This document shows positions 1 through 9,544 of a stretch of 64,000 nt of DNA, one piece after another. The notes below the pieces were generated by a model. The model worked only from the letters and a program-made list of their open reading frames with translations. It had not been told where the DNA came from and made no database searches. The translations under genes and the position numbers were made by a program. How positions within the stretch are numbered: position 1 is the stretch's first letter; each line of letters starts with the position of its first letter. The DNA comes from Hydrogenovibrio kuenenii DSM 12350. Lineage in GTDB: Bacteria; Pseudomonadota; Gammaproteobacteria; Thiomicrospirales; Thiomicrospiraceae. The stretch covers positions 1,116,001 through 1,180,000 of the forward strand of contig NZ_JAGP01000001.1 of assembly GCF_000526715.1 (NCBI RefSeq), read 5' to 3'.

Positions 1-740
1 GGGTGGCGGAGTTGTCCGAAATGAGCCCAAATCACCTTGGCCTTGGGATATTGCGAGAGCATTTTGTCCAAGCCATCCAATAACCGATCTTCCGGCTCTA
101 AATGAATCACAAAAGGCACACCCGTTTGTTCTGAAAGTTGGAATAAACGATGCACGTTTTCACTGGTTATACCAATATCGACATCACGGTCGGTGCGTCC
201 TCGTTGGCATTGACCATTAGACAGGTAGTGGCGAATCTCCAGCTCACCCATGCTGGCGTATTGCCCCGTTTGGATTTCCTTTTCCATCTGGTCGATAAAG
301 TGTTTGGGCTTGCCGCTTTTACCTTGCGTCCAGTTTTTGTTGCTGCCGCCATTGGCAGTGGGAATAAAGTAGTTGGGGTAGGCTTTGACCAAGCTGTTGA
401 CATAGTAACTCCAGCGATAGCCTTTGCGACCATCTTTAGGTGCCTGGTAGCCATCGTAGGAAATAAGGGCAACACCAAGTTCATCTATTTCTGGAATAAT
501 GCCGGGAATGAATTCGTCCATCTGGTCTTTGGTGATGCTGGATTCCATATCGATAATCGGCACTTTGCCAGTGGCTTCAACCTGTAGAATACGGTTGCGC
601 CAATAGGGTTCCAAGTCTGATATGGATTGGTAGGAAATGTTTTTGGCCGGAATAACGGGGTTGGACTGGCAACCGGAAAATGAAAAAGGGATTAGGCCAA
701 TTGCCAAAAGTTTGAGTAGTTGATTCAACGTTTTGCTCAT
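1..740 (-). CDS. Amidohydrolase-family lipoprotein (C-terminus cut by window edge)
   Basis: The frame is open from an ATG at 740 to the window edge, about 246 codons, so the 3' end is missing. The N-terminus is a hydrophobic signal peptide ending in a lipobox (FSGC, Cys24), which predicts an outer- or inner-membrane lipoprotein. The body reads as a metal-dependent amidohydrolase (amidohydrolase_2-like TIM barrel), with segments such as PIIDMESS, FVIHLEPEDR and VIWAHFG. An AAGGGA ribosome site lies just upstream of the ATG. The gene starts 26 bp after the ppsA stop on the same strand, so it is probably co-transcribed with ppsA. The substrate cannot be deduced. Confidence 0.75.
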   Translation of the reverse strand, partial: MSKTLNQLLKLLAIGLIPFSFSGCQSNPVIPAKNISYQSISDLEPYWRNRILQVEATGKVPIIDMESSITKDQMDEFIPGIIPEIDELGVALISYDGYQAPKDGRKGYRWSYYVNSLVKAYPNYFIPTANGGSNKNWTQGKSGKPKHFIDQMEKEIQTGQYASMGELEIRHYLSNGQCQRGRTDRDVDIGITSENVHRLFQLSEQTGVPFVIHLEPEDRLLDGLDKMLSQYPKAKVIWAHFGQLRH

Positions 741-766
741 TTGATAATCCCTTTTTATTCAGAGAG

Positions 767-3181
767 TTAACGATTTAACTTCTTTTCCAGCTCAAGGATA
801 ACTTGCGTGGTTTTGAGCATGGAATCAGGGTTTAAACTAATGGAGTCTGTGCCCAGTTCAACCATGAACTCTGCCATCTCTGGGTAATCCGATGGTGCTT
901 GACCGCAGATGCCTGAATGAAGTCCGTTGCGTTTCGCCCCTTCAATCGCCCATTTAATCATGGTTTTAACGCCTTGATCTCGCTCGTCGTAGTCGAATGC
1001 AACAAGCTCGGAATCTCTATCGACCCCTAAGACCAATTGCGTCAAATCATTGGACCCAATTGAAATGCCGTCAAACAGCGGTGCGAAATGGTCGATTTCA
1101 ATAACGTTGTTTGGAATCTCACACATCATGTAAACCTTGAGGCCGTTTTCAGTGCGCTTGAGGCCATTTTTCTCCATGACTTTTAGCACTTGTTCGGCTT
1201 CTTTTACACGTCTTACGAAGGGAATCATGACAATCAAATTGTTCAGTCCCATTTTTTCACGCACGGTTTTGATGGCTTGGCATTCGAGTTCAAATGCGGG
1301 TTTAAACTCGTCCGAAATATAGCGTGAAGCTCCGCGGAAACCAATCATCGGATTTTCTTCTTTGGGTTCAAATGCACTGCCGCCCAATAGGCTGGCGTAT
1401 TCATTGGACTTGAAGTCGGACATACGTACGACGACGGGTTTTGGATAAAAAGCTGCGGCAATGGTGCCTATACCTTCGGATAATTCATGAAGGAAGAAAT
1501 CTTTGCCGGAAGCATGACCGTCAATGAGCGTTTGAATCTGTTTGCGCTCTTGTTCACTCTCGATTTTATCGACATTCAACAGTGCGAGAGGGTGCGCTTT
1601 GATGGATTCGTTAATAATGAATTCCATACGCGCCAAGCCGACACCTTGGTTAGGTAGAAAACTGGTTTTGAATGCCATATCGGGATTGGCGATATTGATC
1701 ATCATTTCCGTTTTTGGAGTGCCCAAGTCGGATAGATCGGTCTTTTCGATGTCAAAAGGTACTTTGCCGGCATAGACGTGACCGGTATCGCCTTCTGCAC
1801 AAGAAACAGTTACTTTTGGATTGGATTCCAGCACCTCGGTGGCATCTTCACAACCGACGATGGCGGGGATGCCTAATTCTCTTGCGATAATGGCTGCATG
1901 ACAGGTGCGCCCACCTCGGTTGGTGATAATGGCGGAAGCGATTTTCATCACCGGTTCCCAGTCGGGCGTGGTGATGTCTGAAACCAATATTTCACCTGGC
2001 TTGAATTCATGCATGAAAGAAGCATCACGAATTACATGAGCTTTGCCGTAGGCGACTTTACTACCAACTGCTCGGCCTGTGACAAGCGTTTGAGTTTTTT
2101 CATCATTGTGCACGTGATAGGTTTCAAGTAGGTTGGCTTTGGTTTGTGAAGCAACCGTTTCTGGGCGCGCTTGTACGATGTAGAGCGTGTTGTCTAATCC
2201 GTCTTTGGCCCACTCCATATCCATCGGTTTGTGATAACCGGCTTTGTCACTGTAATGCTTCTCGATTTTGATGGCGTATTCCGCCAGCTTCAACACTTCC
2301 TGATCGGTGATACAGAAAGAGTTTTGTTCGCTTTTTGAAGTAGGGATATTGCGCACAGGCGATTTGGTAATGTCTGGCGAATAGACCATCTTAATGCCTT
2401 TAGAGCCTCTATGGCGGCGCAGGATATGACGGTAGCCTTGCTCATAGGTCGGTTTATGGACATAAAACTCGTCTGGATCAACAGCACCTTGCACGACGTT
2501 TTCACCCAAACCAAAGGCACCGGTAATAAAGACGGTATCACGGAAACCACTTTCGGTATCTAATGAGAACATAACCCCAGAGGCTGATAAGTCAGAACGT
2601 ACCATCTTTTGCACACCGATAGACAAGCCAACATCAAAATGGTCAAAGCCTTTTTCTACACGGTAGTGAATGGCTCGGTCAGTAAACAAGCTGGCAAAAC
2701 AACGTTTACAGGCATCTAGTAATGACCCTTTACCGTGAATGTTTAGGTAGGTGTCTTGTTGCCCTGCAAAACTGGCGGTGACCAAGTCTTCTGCGGTGGC
2801 AGAACTTCGCACGGCCAAACTGATATTTTCGTCAAATTGGTCTTTTAGGATTTCATAAGCTTCGATGATTTCAAGCTCAAGCGCTTTGGGTAGCGGTGCA
2901 TGGTAAATGAGGTCTCTGGCGTGATGGCCTCGTTCTGCCAAGTCTCGGACGTCTGTTATATCCAATGGATCGATGATGCGATGAAGTTCGTTCCAAACCT
3001 GTCCTTCATTCAGCAGTAGGCGATAGGCTTCGGAAGTAATGGCGAAACCGTTAGGAACGGGAACCCCTTTAGGCGTCAACGCTTGATACATTTCTCCCAA
3101 GGAAGCATTTTTACCGCCCACTAGTGGGATGTCTTCAATCCCGATTTCGTCAAAGAACTTGATATAAGCAAAACGTGACAT
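767..3181 (-). CDS. ppsA: Phosphoenolpyruvate synthase
   Basis: This is a full-length 804-residue PEP synthase (pyruvate, water dikinase), which converts pyruvate, ATP and water to PEP, AMP and phosphate. The N-terminal ATP-grasp domain starts with the LVGGKNASLGEM signature. The central swivelling domain carries the phosphohistidine motif GGRTCHAAI (His428). The C-terminal barrel has SIGSNDLTQL and the catalytic-cysteine segment GICGQAPSD. A perfect AGGAGG precedes the ATG by about 5 bp. In an autotroph it would feed triose units into gluconeogenesis. A lipoprotein gene follows after 26 bp, and upstream lie the SDR terminator and a copy of the dispersed repeat. Confidence 0.96.
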   Translation of the reverse strand: MSRFAYIKFFDEIGIEDIPLVGGKNASLGEMYQALTPKGVPVPNGFAITSEAYRLLLNEGQVWNELHRIIDPLDITDVRDLAERGHHARDLIYHAPLPKALELEIIEAYEILKDQFDENISLAVRSSATAEDLVTASFAGQQDTYLNIHGKGSLLDACKRCFASLFTDRAIHYRVEKGFDHFDVGLSIGVQKMVRSDLSASGVMFSLDTESGFRDTVFITGAFGLGENVVQGAVDPDEFYVHKPTYEQGYRHILRRHRGSKGIKMVYSPDITKSPVRNIPTSKSEQNSFCITDQEVLKLAEYAIKIEKHYSDKAGYHKPMDMEWAKDGLDNTLYIVQARPETVASQTKANLLETYHVHNDEKTQTLVTGRAVGSKVAYGKAHVIRDASFMHEFKPGEILVSDITTPDWEPVMKIASAIITNRGGRTCHAAIIARELGIPAIVGCEDATEVLESNPKVTVSCAEGDTGHVYAGKVPFDIEKTDLSDLGTPKTEMMINIANPDMAFKTSFLPNQGVGLARMEFIINESIKAHPLALLNVDKIESEQERKQIQTLIDGHASGKDFFLHELSEGIGTIAAAFYPKPVVVRMSDFKSNEYASLLGGSAFEPKEENPMIGFRGASRYISDEFKPAFELECQAIKTVREKMGLNNLIVMIPFVRRVKEAEQVLKVMEKNGLKRTENGLKVYMMCEIPNNVIEIDHFAPLFDGISIGSNDLTQLVLGVDRDSELVAFDYDERDQGVKTMIKWAIEGAKRNGLHSGICGQAPSDYPEMAEFMVELGTDSISLNPDSMLKTTQVILELEKKLNR

Positions 3182-3270
3182 AACATCCTCCTGAAGAAAG
3201 TAGTACCCAAGTGTTAAAAAGCATAACAGAGTTTTTGGTGGAAAATCACCTTGAAAAGTGAGGAAATAAT

Positions 3271-3297
3271 GAAAAAGGGTAAGTTGACTACTTACCC
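3271..3297 (-). terminator. Intrinsic terminator after the SDR gene
   Basis: On the minus strand an 8-bp stem (GGGTAAGT / ACTTACCC, loop of 5) is followed by five T. The outer arm is the last part of the dispersed-repeat copy at 3291-3314, so the repeat supplies half of the terminator stem. It separates ubiG-mupP-SDR from ppsA. Confidence 0.7.
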
Positions 3298-3314
3298 CAG
3301 CCTGGCAGATTTTT
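3291..3314 (-). repeat. Dispersed 23-24 bp repeat, copy 1
   Basis: On the minus strand this is five A followed by TCTGCCAGGCTGGGGTAAG. It begins 7 bp after the stop codon of the SDR gene. It contains the odd palindrome CCAG-G/C-CTGG core shared by all copies, and its GGGTAAG end forms one arm of the adjacent terminator hairpin. Confidence 0.85.
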
Positions 3315-3320
3315 GTGGTT

Positions 3321-4028
3321 TTAAGCCAAGTCGTTTAGTTTGGCAATATCTTCTGCATGTAAGCCTTCCAGTACGATTTGTAGAAGGTGATTCGCCATGG
3401 TATCAGCAGTTGGCAGTTGAGTAGGATCTTCACTCGGGAATTGTCTGCTACGCGTTGCTGATTGAAACGGTGAAAGCTTGGCATTGTAGAAATCTATGGT
3501 TTCCGATGGGTTTTCAACTGCTGTGGTAATCATCAATTGTTCTAAACCGGCTTTAGCGACGCCATAGGCACCATAGTAAGCAGGGTGGTCTTCAATGCTT
3601 TGATCTAATATGGCAACCAACTTACTTTGTGTTTCACCGGCTTTTAACAAAGGAAGACATTGTTGGATCAAGTGAAAGTTTGCATTTAGGTTGGTGTGAA
3701 GCACTTCATACCATTGCTTATAGTCAAAATACTCAATGGGCGTAAAGGCTGGCAAGGTAACCGCATTCAGAAACACACCGTCAAGATGACCATATTCTTT
3801 GGAAAGGGTTTCCTGTAATTGTCCGTAGTGATCGATATTTGCCCCTAATAAATCCATAGGGAAAAGTGCGGGTTCACAGTTTCCAGCAGCAACAAGTTCA
3901 TCATAAATTAGATTTAAAGCTTCAAGGTCTTTATCCAGTAAAATCAAATTGTTATTGTCACCTGCTAAACCTAAAGCGAGCGAGCGACCAAGTCCTTGTG
4001 CGGCGCCAGTAATTAGATAGTTGCTCAT
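3321..4028 (-). CDS. Short-chain dehydrogenase/reductase, YciK-like
   Basis: The 235-residue protein has a Rossmann fold with the cofactor motif TGAAQGLG at residues 7-14 and a catalytic YxxxK (YGVAK). The usual NNAG motif is replaced by LNAVTLP. In Pseudomonas an SDR of the YciK type sits in the same place, after ubiG and mupP, which supports the family call. The gene follows the phosphatase by 20 bp in one operon and ends with its own terminator. Its substrate is unknown; NAD(P)-dependent oxidoreduction is inferred from the fold only. Confidence 0.85.
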   Translation of the reverse strand: MSNYLITGAAQGLGRSLALGLAGDNNNLILLDKDLEALNLIYDELVAAGNCEPALFPMDLLGANIDHYGQLQETLSKEYGHLDGVFLNAVTLPAFTPIEYFDYKQWYEVLHTNLNANFHLIQQCLPLLKAGETQSKLVAILDQSIEDHPAYYGAYGVAKAGLEQLMITTAVENPSETIDFYNAKLSPFQSATRSRQFPSEDPTQLPTADTMANHLLQIVLEGLHAEDIAKLNDLA

Positions 4029-4048
4029 GATTCTTATGCTGTCCTTGT

Positions 4049-4708
4049 TTACTTTAATTGATTGATGAACTCACTGATTTCAAATGGCGTGTCAAAGAAA
4101 TAGTCTGCCGGCCAGGCGGAGTCATCTGAAGATTCTGGTAAATAACCGAATAAGGCTGCACCTGTTTTCATTTGTGCATTGATGCCTGCTTCTATGTCAC
4201 GAGGGTGGTCGCCAATATAAATACAGTTTTCTGGCGAAATGCCACATTCTTCAGCGGCCTTATACATCGGTTCAGGGTGAGGTTTTCTGACATTCAGCGT
4301 GTCACCGGCAATAACTGATAGTGGTGTAGAAGGGAACGCAATATTGGAAAGTAGTTTTTCCGTTAGCCAGCCCGGTTTATTGGTGACAATTCCCCAAGGT
4401 AGTTTCTTTTCTTTAATGAGGTTTAAGCCTCTTTCTAAACCAGGGAAAACGCGAGTATGGTGATCGATATTATCGAAATAGACTTTAAGAAAAAACTGAC
4501 GTTTTTCTTCTAGTTCATCACCTTGCAAATCAGGAAAGGCAAGCTGTGTCATTGCTAAACCACCTTGAGAAACGGTTTTGCGAATATCCTGATAACGTAA
4601 ATGTGGCGCGTTAAAGTGTTTGCATGTTTTGTTTAATGCGTAGGCAAAATCATATGAGGTATCAAGTAGGGTACCGTCTAGATCGAAAAGAATGCAGTCG
4701 ATGCTCAT
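4049..4708 (-). CDS. mupP: HAD phosphatase, probable N-acetylmuramate 6-phosphate phosphatase (MupP/Gph family)
   Basis: The 219-residue HAD-superfamily hydrolase has motif I DLDGT (Asp9 nucleophile, Asp11), motif II in VTNKPG, a lysine in RKPHPEP and motif IV GDHPRDIEAG. Sequence alone cannot separate phosphoglycolate phosphatase (Gph) from MupP, which acts in peptidoglycan recycling. The position between ubiG and a YciK-like SDR matches the mupP locus of Pseudomonas, so MupP is preferred. In an autotroph a phosphoglycolate phosphatase is also needed, so Gph activity stays possible. It is co-transcribed with ubiG (35-bp gap). Confidence 0.7.
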   Translation of the reverse strand: MSIDCILFDLDGTLLDTSYDFAYALNKTCKHFNAPHLRYQDIRKTVSQGGLAMTQLAFPDLQGDELEEKRQFFLKVYFDNIDHHTRVFPGLERGLNLIKEKKLPWGIVTNKPGWLTEKLLSNIAFPSTPLSVIAGDTLNVRKPHPEPMYKAAEECGISPENCIYIGDHPRDIEAGINAQMKTGAALFGYLPESSDDSAWPADYFFDTPFEISEFINQLK

Positions 4709-4743
4709 AAAGGCCTTGTAAATAAATGAAGTTTAAATATTTT

Positions 4744-5448
4744 TTATAGTTTTTGGTATGCCAATAGATAATTGACATCTAGCTTGTCTGAAAGACCGTA
4801 TTGGTTGAGAACAGGGTTGAAATCAATACCTGCTCCTTCAACCAAGTGTAAACCCGCTTGGCGAGCCATTTGATCTAGCTCGGCAGGCTTAATGAATTTA
4901 TCATAAGTATGCGTACCTTTTGGAACCAGATTCATTATATTTTCGGCCGCAAATATGCCTAACAAGTAGGCTTTGTAATTGCGGTTTAGTGTTGAAAAGA
5001 ATACCCAGCCGCCCGGTTTGACGCAATCTGCAGCGGCTTGAATAATAGATGCAGGATCAGGCACGTGCTCAAGCATTTCCATACAAGTAACGACATCATA
5101 GTGTCCCGCAAATTCTTTTGCATGAGATTCAGCGGAAATACACTGGTAGTTAATGCTTAACTCTGATTCCAAGCTGTGTAGTTTGGCAATTGTTAAAACT
5201 TCTTCGGCTAAGTCGATACCAGTGGTTTGTGCACCAGCTTTTGCTAGAGACTCTGACAAAATGCCACCGCCGCAGCCAATATCCAATGCTTGTGTACCTT
5301 TTAGAGAGATAAAGGTTTTGATAAATTCCAAGCGAAAAGGGTTGATGGTGTGCAAGGCGCCAAACTCACCTGATTCATCCCACCATGTATGGGCAAATTG
5401 ATTGAAATTGTTTAGCTCTGAAAGATCAGCATTTGAATGTGCGGACAT
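4744..5448 (-). CDS. ubiG: Ubiquinone biosynthesis O-methyltransferase
   Basis: The 234-residue class I SAM-dependent methyltransferase carries the SAM-binding motif ALDIGCGGGILSESLA followed by the acidic GIDLAE. The N-terminal FNQFAHTWWDESGEFGALH segment and the LNRNYKAY stretch are typical of UbiG, which performs both O-methylations in ubiquinone synthesis. Length matches the family. It is the first gene of a minus-strand operon with mupP and an SDR, and is divergent from gyrA across a 263-bp spacer. Confidence 0.95.
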   Translation of the reverse strand: MSAHSNADLSELNNFNQFAHTWWDESGEFGALHTINPFRLEFIKTFISLKGTQALDIGCGGGILSESLAKAGAQTTGIDLAEEVLTIAKLHSLESELSINYQCISAESHAKEFAGHYDVVTCMEMLEHVPDPASIIQAAADCVKPGGWVFFSTLNRNYKAYLLGIFAAENIMNLVPKGTHTYDKFIKPAELDQMARQAGLHLVEGAGIDFNPVLNQYGLSDKLDVNYLLAYQKL

Positions 5449-5666
5449 AGTTGTTGTGACATTGAATTTAATTGCTTTGAATTATAAACAACTTCTAAGG
5501 CCTTTTGAGATGACTTTGAAAACGAAGCCTGTTTTATTGTAATCTTGCCATAAATTGGTAGCTAAAATTTCCACTAAATAAAGGCCGGAGAAAGGTTGTA
5601 GAAATTGATTGTGTTACAAAATTCACTAAAACGTAACAAAACCCACTCCAAACGCGATTTTTTCGT

Positions 5667-5672
5667 TATAAT
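5667..5672 (+). promoter_or_regulatory. Possible -10 element of gyrA
   Basis: A perfect TATAAT lies 40 bp upstream of the gyrA start in the ubiG-gyrA divergent spacer. I see no good -35 hexamer at the expected distance, so the call rests on the -10 alone. The rest of the 5449-5711 spacer is AT-rich and shows no other clear element. Confidence 0.4.
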
Positions 5673-5711
5673 CTTTGGCTAATTTCAACTCAATAAAAGA
5701 CGATTTTTTAT

Positions 5712-8330
5712 ATGTCAGATTTTGCAAGAGAAATACTTCCCATCTCACTTGAAGATGAGATGAAGCAATCCTACTTGAGTTATGCCATGAGCGTCATCAT
5801 CGGGCGTGCATTACCAGACGTCCGTGACGGTTTAAAACCGGTTCATAGGCGAGTTCTTTATGCGATGAACGAACTGGGCAATGGCTGGAATAAATCATAT
5901 AAAAAATCCGCACGTATCGTCGGTGATGTGATCGGTAAATACCATCCACACGGTGATACAGCAGTCTACGACACGATTGTTCGTATGGCTCAACCTTTCT
6001 CATTACGCTATATGCTGGTGGACGGTCAGGGGAACTTCGGTTCGATTGACGGTGATGCACCTGCTGCAATGCGTTATACCGAAGTGCGTATGGCAAAAAT
6101 CGCCCATGAACTTCTGGCTGACCTAGATAAAGAAACTGTTGATTTCACGCCGAACTATGATGGCTCTGAGTTTGAACCAAACGTATTGCCAACGCGTATC
6201 CCGAACTTATTGGTGAATGGTTCTTCTGGGATTGCGGTGGGTATGGCGACGAATATCCCGCCACACAACCTTACTGAAACGGTTAATGCGTGTGTTGCAT
6301 TGATTGATAACCCTGATTTGACTATCGATGACTTGATGGGGTACTTGCCGGGCCCAGATTTCCCTACGCAAGGGATTATTAACGGCAATAAAGGGATTCG
6401 AGAAGCTTACGAGACGGGTCGTGGTCGAGTACAAATTCGTGCGAAAACGGCTATTGAAACGGATAAGTCAGGTAAGACTTCTATCATTGTTAATGAAATT
6501 CCTTATCAAGTTAACAAAGCGAAGTTAATTGAACGTATCGCTGAGTTGGTTAAAGAAAAGAAAATCGAAGGGATTACAGGATTGCGCGATGAGTCTGATA
6601 AAGACGGCATGCGCATCGTAATCGAGATTCGTAGAAACGAAGTGCCTGAAGTTATTATCAATAACTTGTACAAACAAACTGCAATGCAAACAGTGTTTGG
6701 TATCAATATGGTTGCTTTGATTGATGGGCAACCTAAGTTGTTGAACCTTCGTCAAATCCTTGATGCATTTATCAAGCACCGTAGAGAAGTGGTGACGCGT
6801 CGTACTATTTACGATTTGCGCAAGGCAAGAGAAAAAGCACATTTGTTAGAAGGTTTGACCGTTGCGTTGAACAATATCGATGAAATGATCGAGTTGATTA
6901 AATCTTCGGCAAACCCTGCTCTTGCAAAAGAGCGTATGCTTGAGCGTGATTGGCCTGTAGGAAGTGTTGAGCAATTACTTGAAAAGGTAGATTTGAGTGA
7001 TGTTCGCCCTGAAGACCTAGAAGAAGGTTACGGCGCTGAAAACGGTATTTATAAACTGTCACCAGTACAGGCGCAAGCTATCCTAGAAATGCGTTTACAT
7101 CGCTTAACAGGATTAGAGCAAGACAAGATTATTGCTGAGTATCGTGAGTTAGTCGAAAAAATTGCAGGGTTCTTAGATATTTTAAGAAACTCTGATCGTT
7201 TGACTGAAGTGGTTCGTACTGAATTGCTAGAAGTCATTGATAGTTTCGGAGATGAACGTCGTACTGAGATTGATCACAATTATCAAGATTTGGATGCGGA
7301 AGATCTAATTGCTGTTGAAGATAGAATTGTAACGCTGTCTCAAGATGGTTATATCAAAACGCAGCCTGTGTCTGATTACCAGGCACAAAAACGTGGTGGT
7401 CGAGGTAAGTCTGCGACTCAGATGAAAGAAGATGATGAAGTTGGTCAACTGTTGGTTGCTAGTACGCACGATATGCTGCTGTGCTTCTCTAACCGCGGTA
7501 AGTTATATTGGCAGAAAACGTGGCAATTACCTTTGGCTAGCCGAGGCTCTAAAGGTAAGCCAATCGTAAATGTCTTCCCTCTTGAAGGTGGCGAGTACAT
7601 TACTTCGATTTTGCCAGTTTCTGAGTTTGTAGAAGACAAGTATGTCTTTATGGCGACGAAAAACTCTGTTGTTAAGCGTGTTTCTTTGACAGACTTCTCT
7701 CGTCCTCGTGCTAACGGTATTATCGCTGTTGATTTGACTGAAGGTGATGAATTGGTTGGTACTGCGCTTACTGATGGCTCACACGAAATTATGTTGTTTA
7801 GCAATATCGGTAAAGCCATTCGTTTCGATGAGAATGATGTGCGTGTCATGGGGCGTCAAGCACGTGGTGTACGTGGTATGAAGCTCAAAGATGACATGCA
7901 AGTTATTAGCATGCAAGTAGCTGAGCCAGACACATTAATTCTAACGGCTACCGAGAATGGTTTCGGTAAGTGTACGCCTGTTGATGATTATTCAACCATC
8001 AATAGAGGTGGGCAGGGTGTTATTTCAATCAAGACATCTGAACGTAATGGTAAGGTGGTCTCAGCATTGTCTGTAACGCCGGAACAAGAAGTTGTGTTGA
8101 TTACTAACAAGGGTACGTTAGTGCGTACACGTGTTTCAGAAATTTCCGTTGTCGGTCGTAATACTCAAGGTGTCAAGCTTATCAATGTAGGTAAGGGTGA
8201 ACTTGTTGTTGGCCTAGCTGTGGTTGATGTTAAAGAAGAATTGATTGATGAAGAAGGTCTGGAAACAGAAGAGCTTACATCAGCAAGTGATGTGCAGACT
8301 GAAGCTACCGATACACCTGAAAGCGAATAA
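5712..8330 (+). CDS. gyrA: DNA gyrase subunit A
   Basis: The 872-residue protein is the cleavage and rejoining subunit of DNA gyrase, acting as a GyrA2GyrB2 tetramer to introduce negative supercoils. The winged-helix region contains the catalytic tyrosine in AAMRYTE (Tyr122). The quinolone-determining segment reads [10 protein letters not shown], with threonine at position 83 and aspartate at 87; Thr83 is the wild-type residue in Pseudomonas. The C-terminal beta-pinwheel starts with a GyrA box (QKRGGRG, about residues 558-564), and an acidic tail ends the protein. It stands alone between the ubiG spacer and a terminator. Confidence 0.98.
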   Translation: MSDFAREILPISLEDEMKQSYLSYAMSVIIGRALPDVRDGLKPVHRRVLYAMNELGNGWNKSYKKSARIVGDVIGKYHPHGDTAVYDTIVRMAQPFSLRYMLVDGQGNFGSIDGDAPAAMRYTEVRMAKIAHELLADLDKETVDFTPNYDGSEFEPNVLPTRIPNLLVNGSSGIAVGMATNIPPHNLTETVNACVALIDNPDLTIDDLMGYLPGPDFPTQGIINGNKGIREAYETGRGRVQIRAKTAIETDKSGKTSIIVNEIPYQVNKAKLIERIAELVKEKKIEGITGLRDESDKDGMRIVIEIRRNEVPEVIINNLYKQTAMQTVFGINMVALIDGQPKLLNLRQILDAFIKHRREVVTRRTIYDLRKAREKAHLLEGLTVALNNIDEMIELIKSSANPALAKERMLERDWPVGSVEQLLEKVDLSDVRPEDLEEGYGAENGIYKLSPVQAQAILEMRLHRLTGLEQDKIIAEYRELVEKIAGFLDILRNSDRLTEVVRTELLEVIDSFGDERRTEIDHNYQDLDAEDLIAVEDRIVTLSQDGYIKTQPVSDYQAQKRGGRGKSATQMKEDDEVGQLLVASTHDMLLCFSNRGKLYWQKTWQLPLASRGSKGKPIVNVFPLEGGEYITSILPVSEFVEDKYVFMATKNSVVKRVSLTDFSRPRANGIIAVDLTEGDELVGTALTDGSHEIMLFSNIGKAIRFDENDVRVMGRQARGVRGMKLKDDMQVISMQVAEPDTLILTATENGFGKCTPVDDYSTINRGGQGVISIKTSERNGKVVSALSVTPEQEVVLITNKGTLVRTRVSEISVVGRNTQGVKLINVGKGELVVGLAVVDVKEELIDEEGLETEELTSASDVQTEATDTPESE

Positions 8331-8346
8331 CAATAAAACCTAACAG

Positions 8347-8384
8347 ACAGGTGCTTAAGAAGTTTTCTTACGCACCTGTTTTTA
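8347..8384 (+). terminator. Intrinsic terminator of gyrA
   Basis: ACAGGTGC pairs with GCACCTGT, with a further inner TAAGAA/TTCTTA pairing, and is followed by TTTTTAATT. It lies 17 bp after the gyrA stop. Confidence 0.85.
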
Positions 8385-8461
8385 ATTAGGTATCTGAATA
8401 CTTTAACTCAACACTTTGTACGTTTTGATTTTCAGATTTTTTATAGGACGAACAAGAAAAA

Positions 8462-9526
8462 ATGAGAGCATTTAATTTTAGTGCTGGCCCAGCAATGATG
8501 CCTGAAGAAGTGATGCGTAAAGCACAAGCCGAGTTTTTGGACTGGCAAAATACAGGCATGTCGGTGATGGAAGTTAGTCATCGAAGTAAAGAGTTTATGG
8601 CGCTTGCTCATAAAACGGAACGTGATTTACGAGATATTATGCATATCCCGGATAATTACAAAGTTTTGTTTGTGCATGGTGGGGCATCACTTCAGTTTGC
8701 TTCAATTCCAATGAATCTTTCGAATGAGAATGACACGGTTGATTATGTCAATACGGGTGTTTGGTCAACTAAAGCGATCAAAGAAGCTTCTCGTTATGTG
8801 AATGTGAATGTAGTTTCTACATCTGAAACATCTATTCCGGATTATGCTGAGATGAATTTCAGTCCCGATGCTAAATATATTCATATTTGCCAAAATGAAA
8901 CTATTACTGGCGTTGAATTTCAGAATTTACCGAAAACCGATAAAATCATTGTTTCGGATTTTTCTTCTACCATTCTTTCTCGTCCTATTCGGGTTGAAGA
9001 TTATGGTGTGATCTATGCCGGCGCACAAAAGAATATCGGCCCTGCAGGCTTGGCGATTGTAATTGTTCGTGAAGATTTGATTGGTCATGCTCGACCTGAT
9101 ACGCCAACACTGATGAACTGGCAAACTTACAATGATAATGAATCCATGTTCAATACTCCTTCTACCTATGCATGGTACTTAGCAAGCTTGGTGTTTGAAT
9201 GGATTAAAGAGAAGGGTGGCGTTGAAAAAATAGCTGAAATCAACAAACGTAAGGCCAGCAAACTTTATGATTTGATTGATGCATCTGATTTTTACTACAA
9301 CGAAATAGAACCTTCTGTCCGTTCTTGGATGAATGTTACCTTTAAGCTTAAAAATACTGACTTGGATGCGGCATTTTTGGAAGAGTCAAAGGCTGCGGGC
9401 CTATTGAGCCTTAAAGGACATAAAGTCTATGGCGGCATGAGAGCAAGCATTTACAATGCTATGCCAGAGGAAGGAATTGATGCATTGGTCGCTTTCATGA
9501 AAGCTTTTGAACAAAAATACGCTTAG
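8462..9526 (+). CDS. serC: Phosphoserine aminotransferase
   Basis: The 354-residue PLP enzyme makes 3-phosphoserine from 3-phosphohydroxypyruvate and glutamate, and can also act in pyridoxine synthesis. The start FNFSAGPAMMPEEV and the PLP-lysine segment YAGAQKNIGPAG (Lys190) are diagnostic. It is the first gene of a six-gene serine/aromatic operon (serC-pheA-hisC-tyrA-aroA-cmk), the same order as in Pseudomonas. The upstream spacer after the gyrA terminator presumably holds the promoter, but I could not find a convincing -35/-10 pair. Confidence 0.97.
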   Translation: MRAFNFSAGPAMMPEEVMRKAQAEFLDWQNTGMSVMEVSHRSKEFMALAHKTERDLRDIMHIPDNYKVLFVHGGASLQFASIPMNLSNENDTVDYVNTGVWSTKAIKEASRYVNVNVVSTSETSIPDYAEMNFSPDAKYIHICQNETITGVEFQNLPKTDKIIVSDFSSTILSRPIRVEDYGVIYAGAQKNIGPAGLAIVIVREDLIGHARPDTPTLMNWQTYNDNESMFNTPSTYAWYLASLVFEWIKEKGGVEKIAEINKRKASKLYDLIDASDFYYNEIEPSVRSWMNVTFKLKNTDLDAAFLEESKAAGLLSLKGHKVYGGMRASIYNAMPEEGIDALVAFMKAFEQKYA

Positions 9527-9544
9527 GCAATTGTTAATAGATTT

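Noticed and set aside
150-587. Open frame of 145 codons on the plus strand
   Set aside because: It is antisense to the lipoprotein amidohydrolase, which has a signal peptide, a lipobox, a ribosome site and recognisable domain segments.
3296-3314. Repeat core read as a sigma-54 promoter (CTGGCAG)
   Set aside because: The GG and GC elements are not at the required 10-bp spacing and the sequence after the core is only T-rich; most copies lie after genes, not before them.
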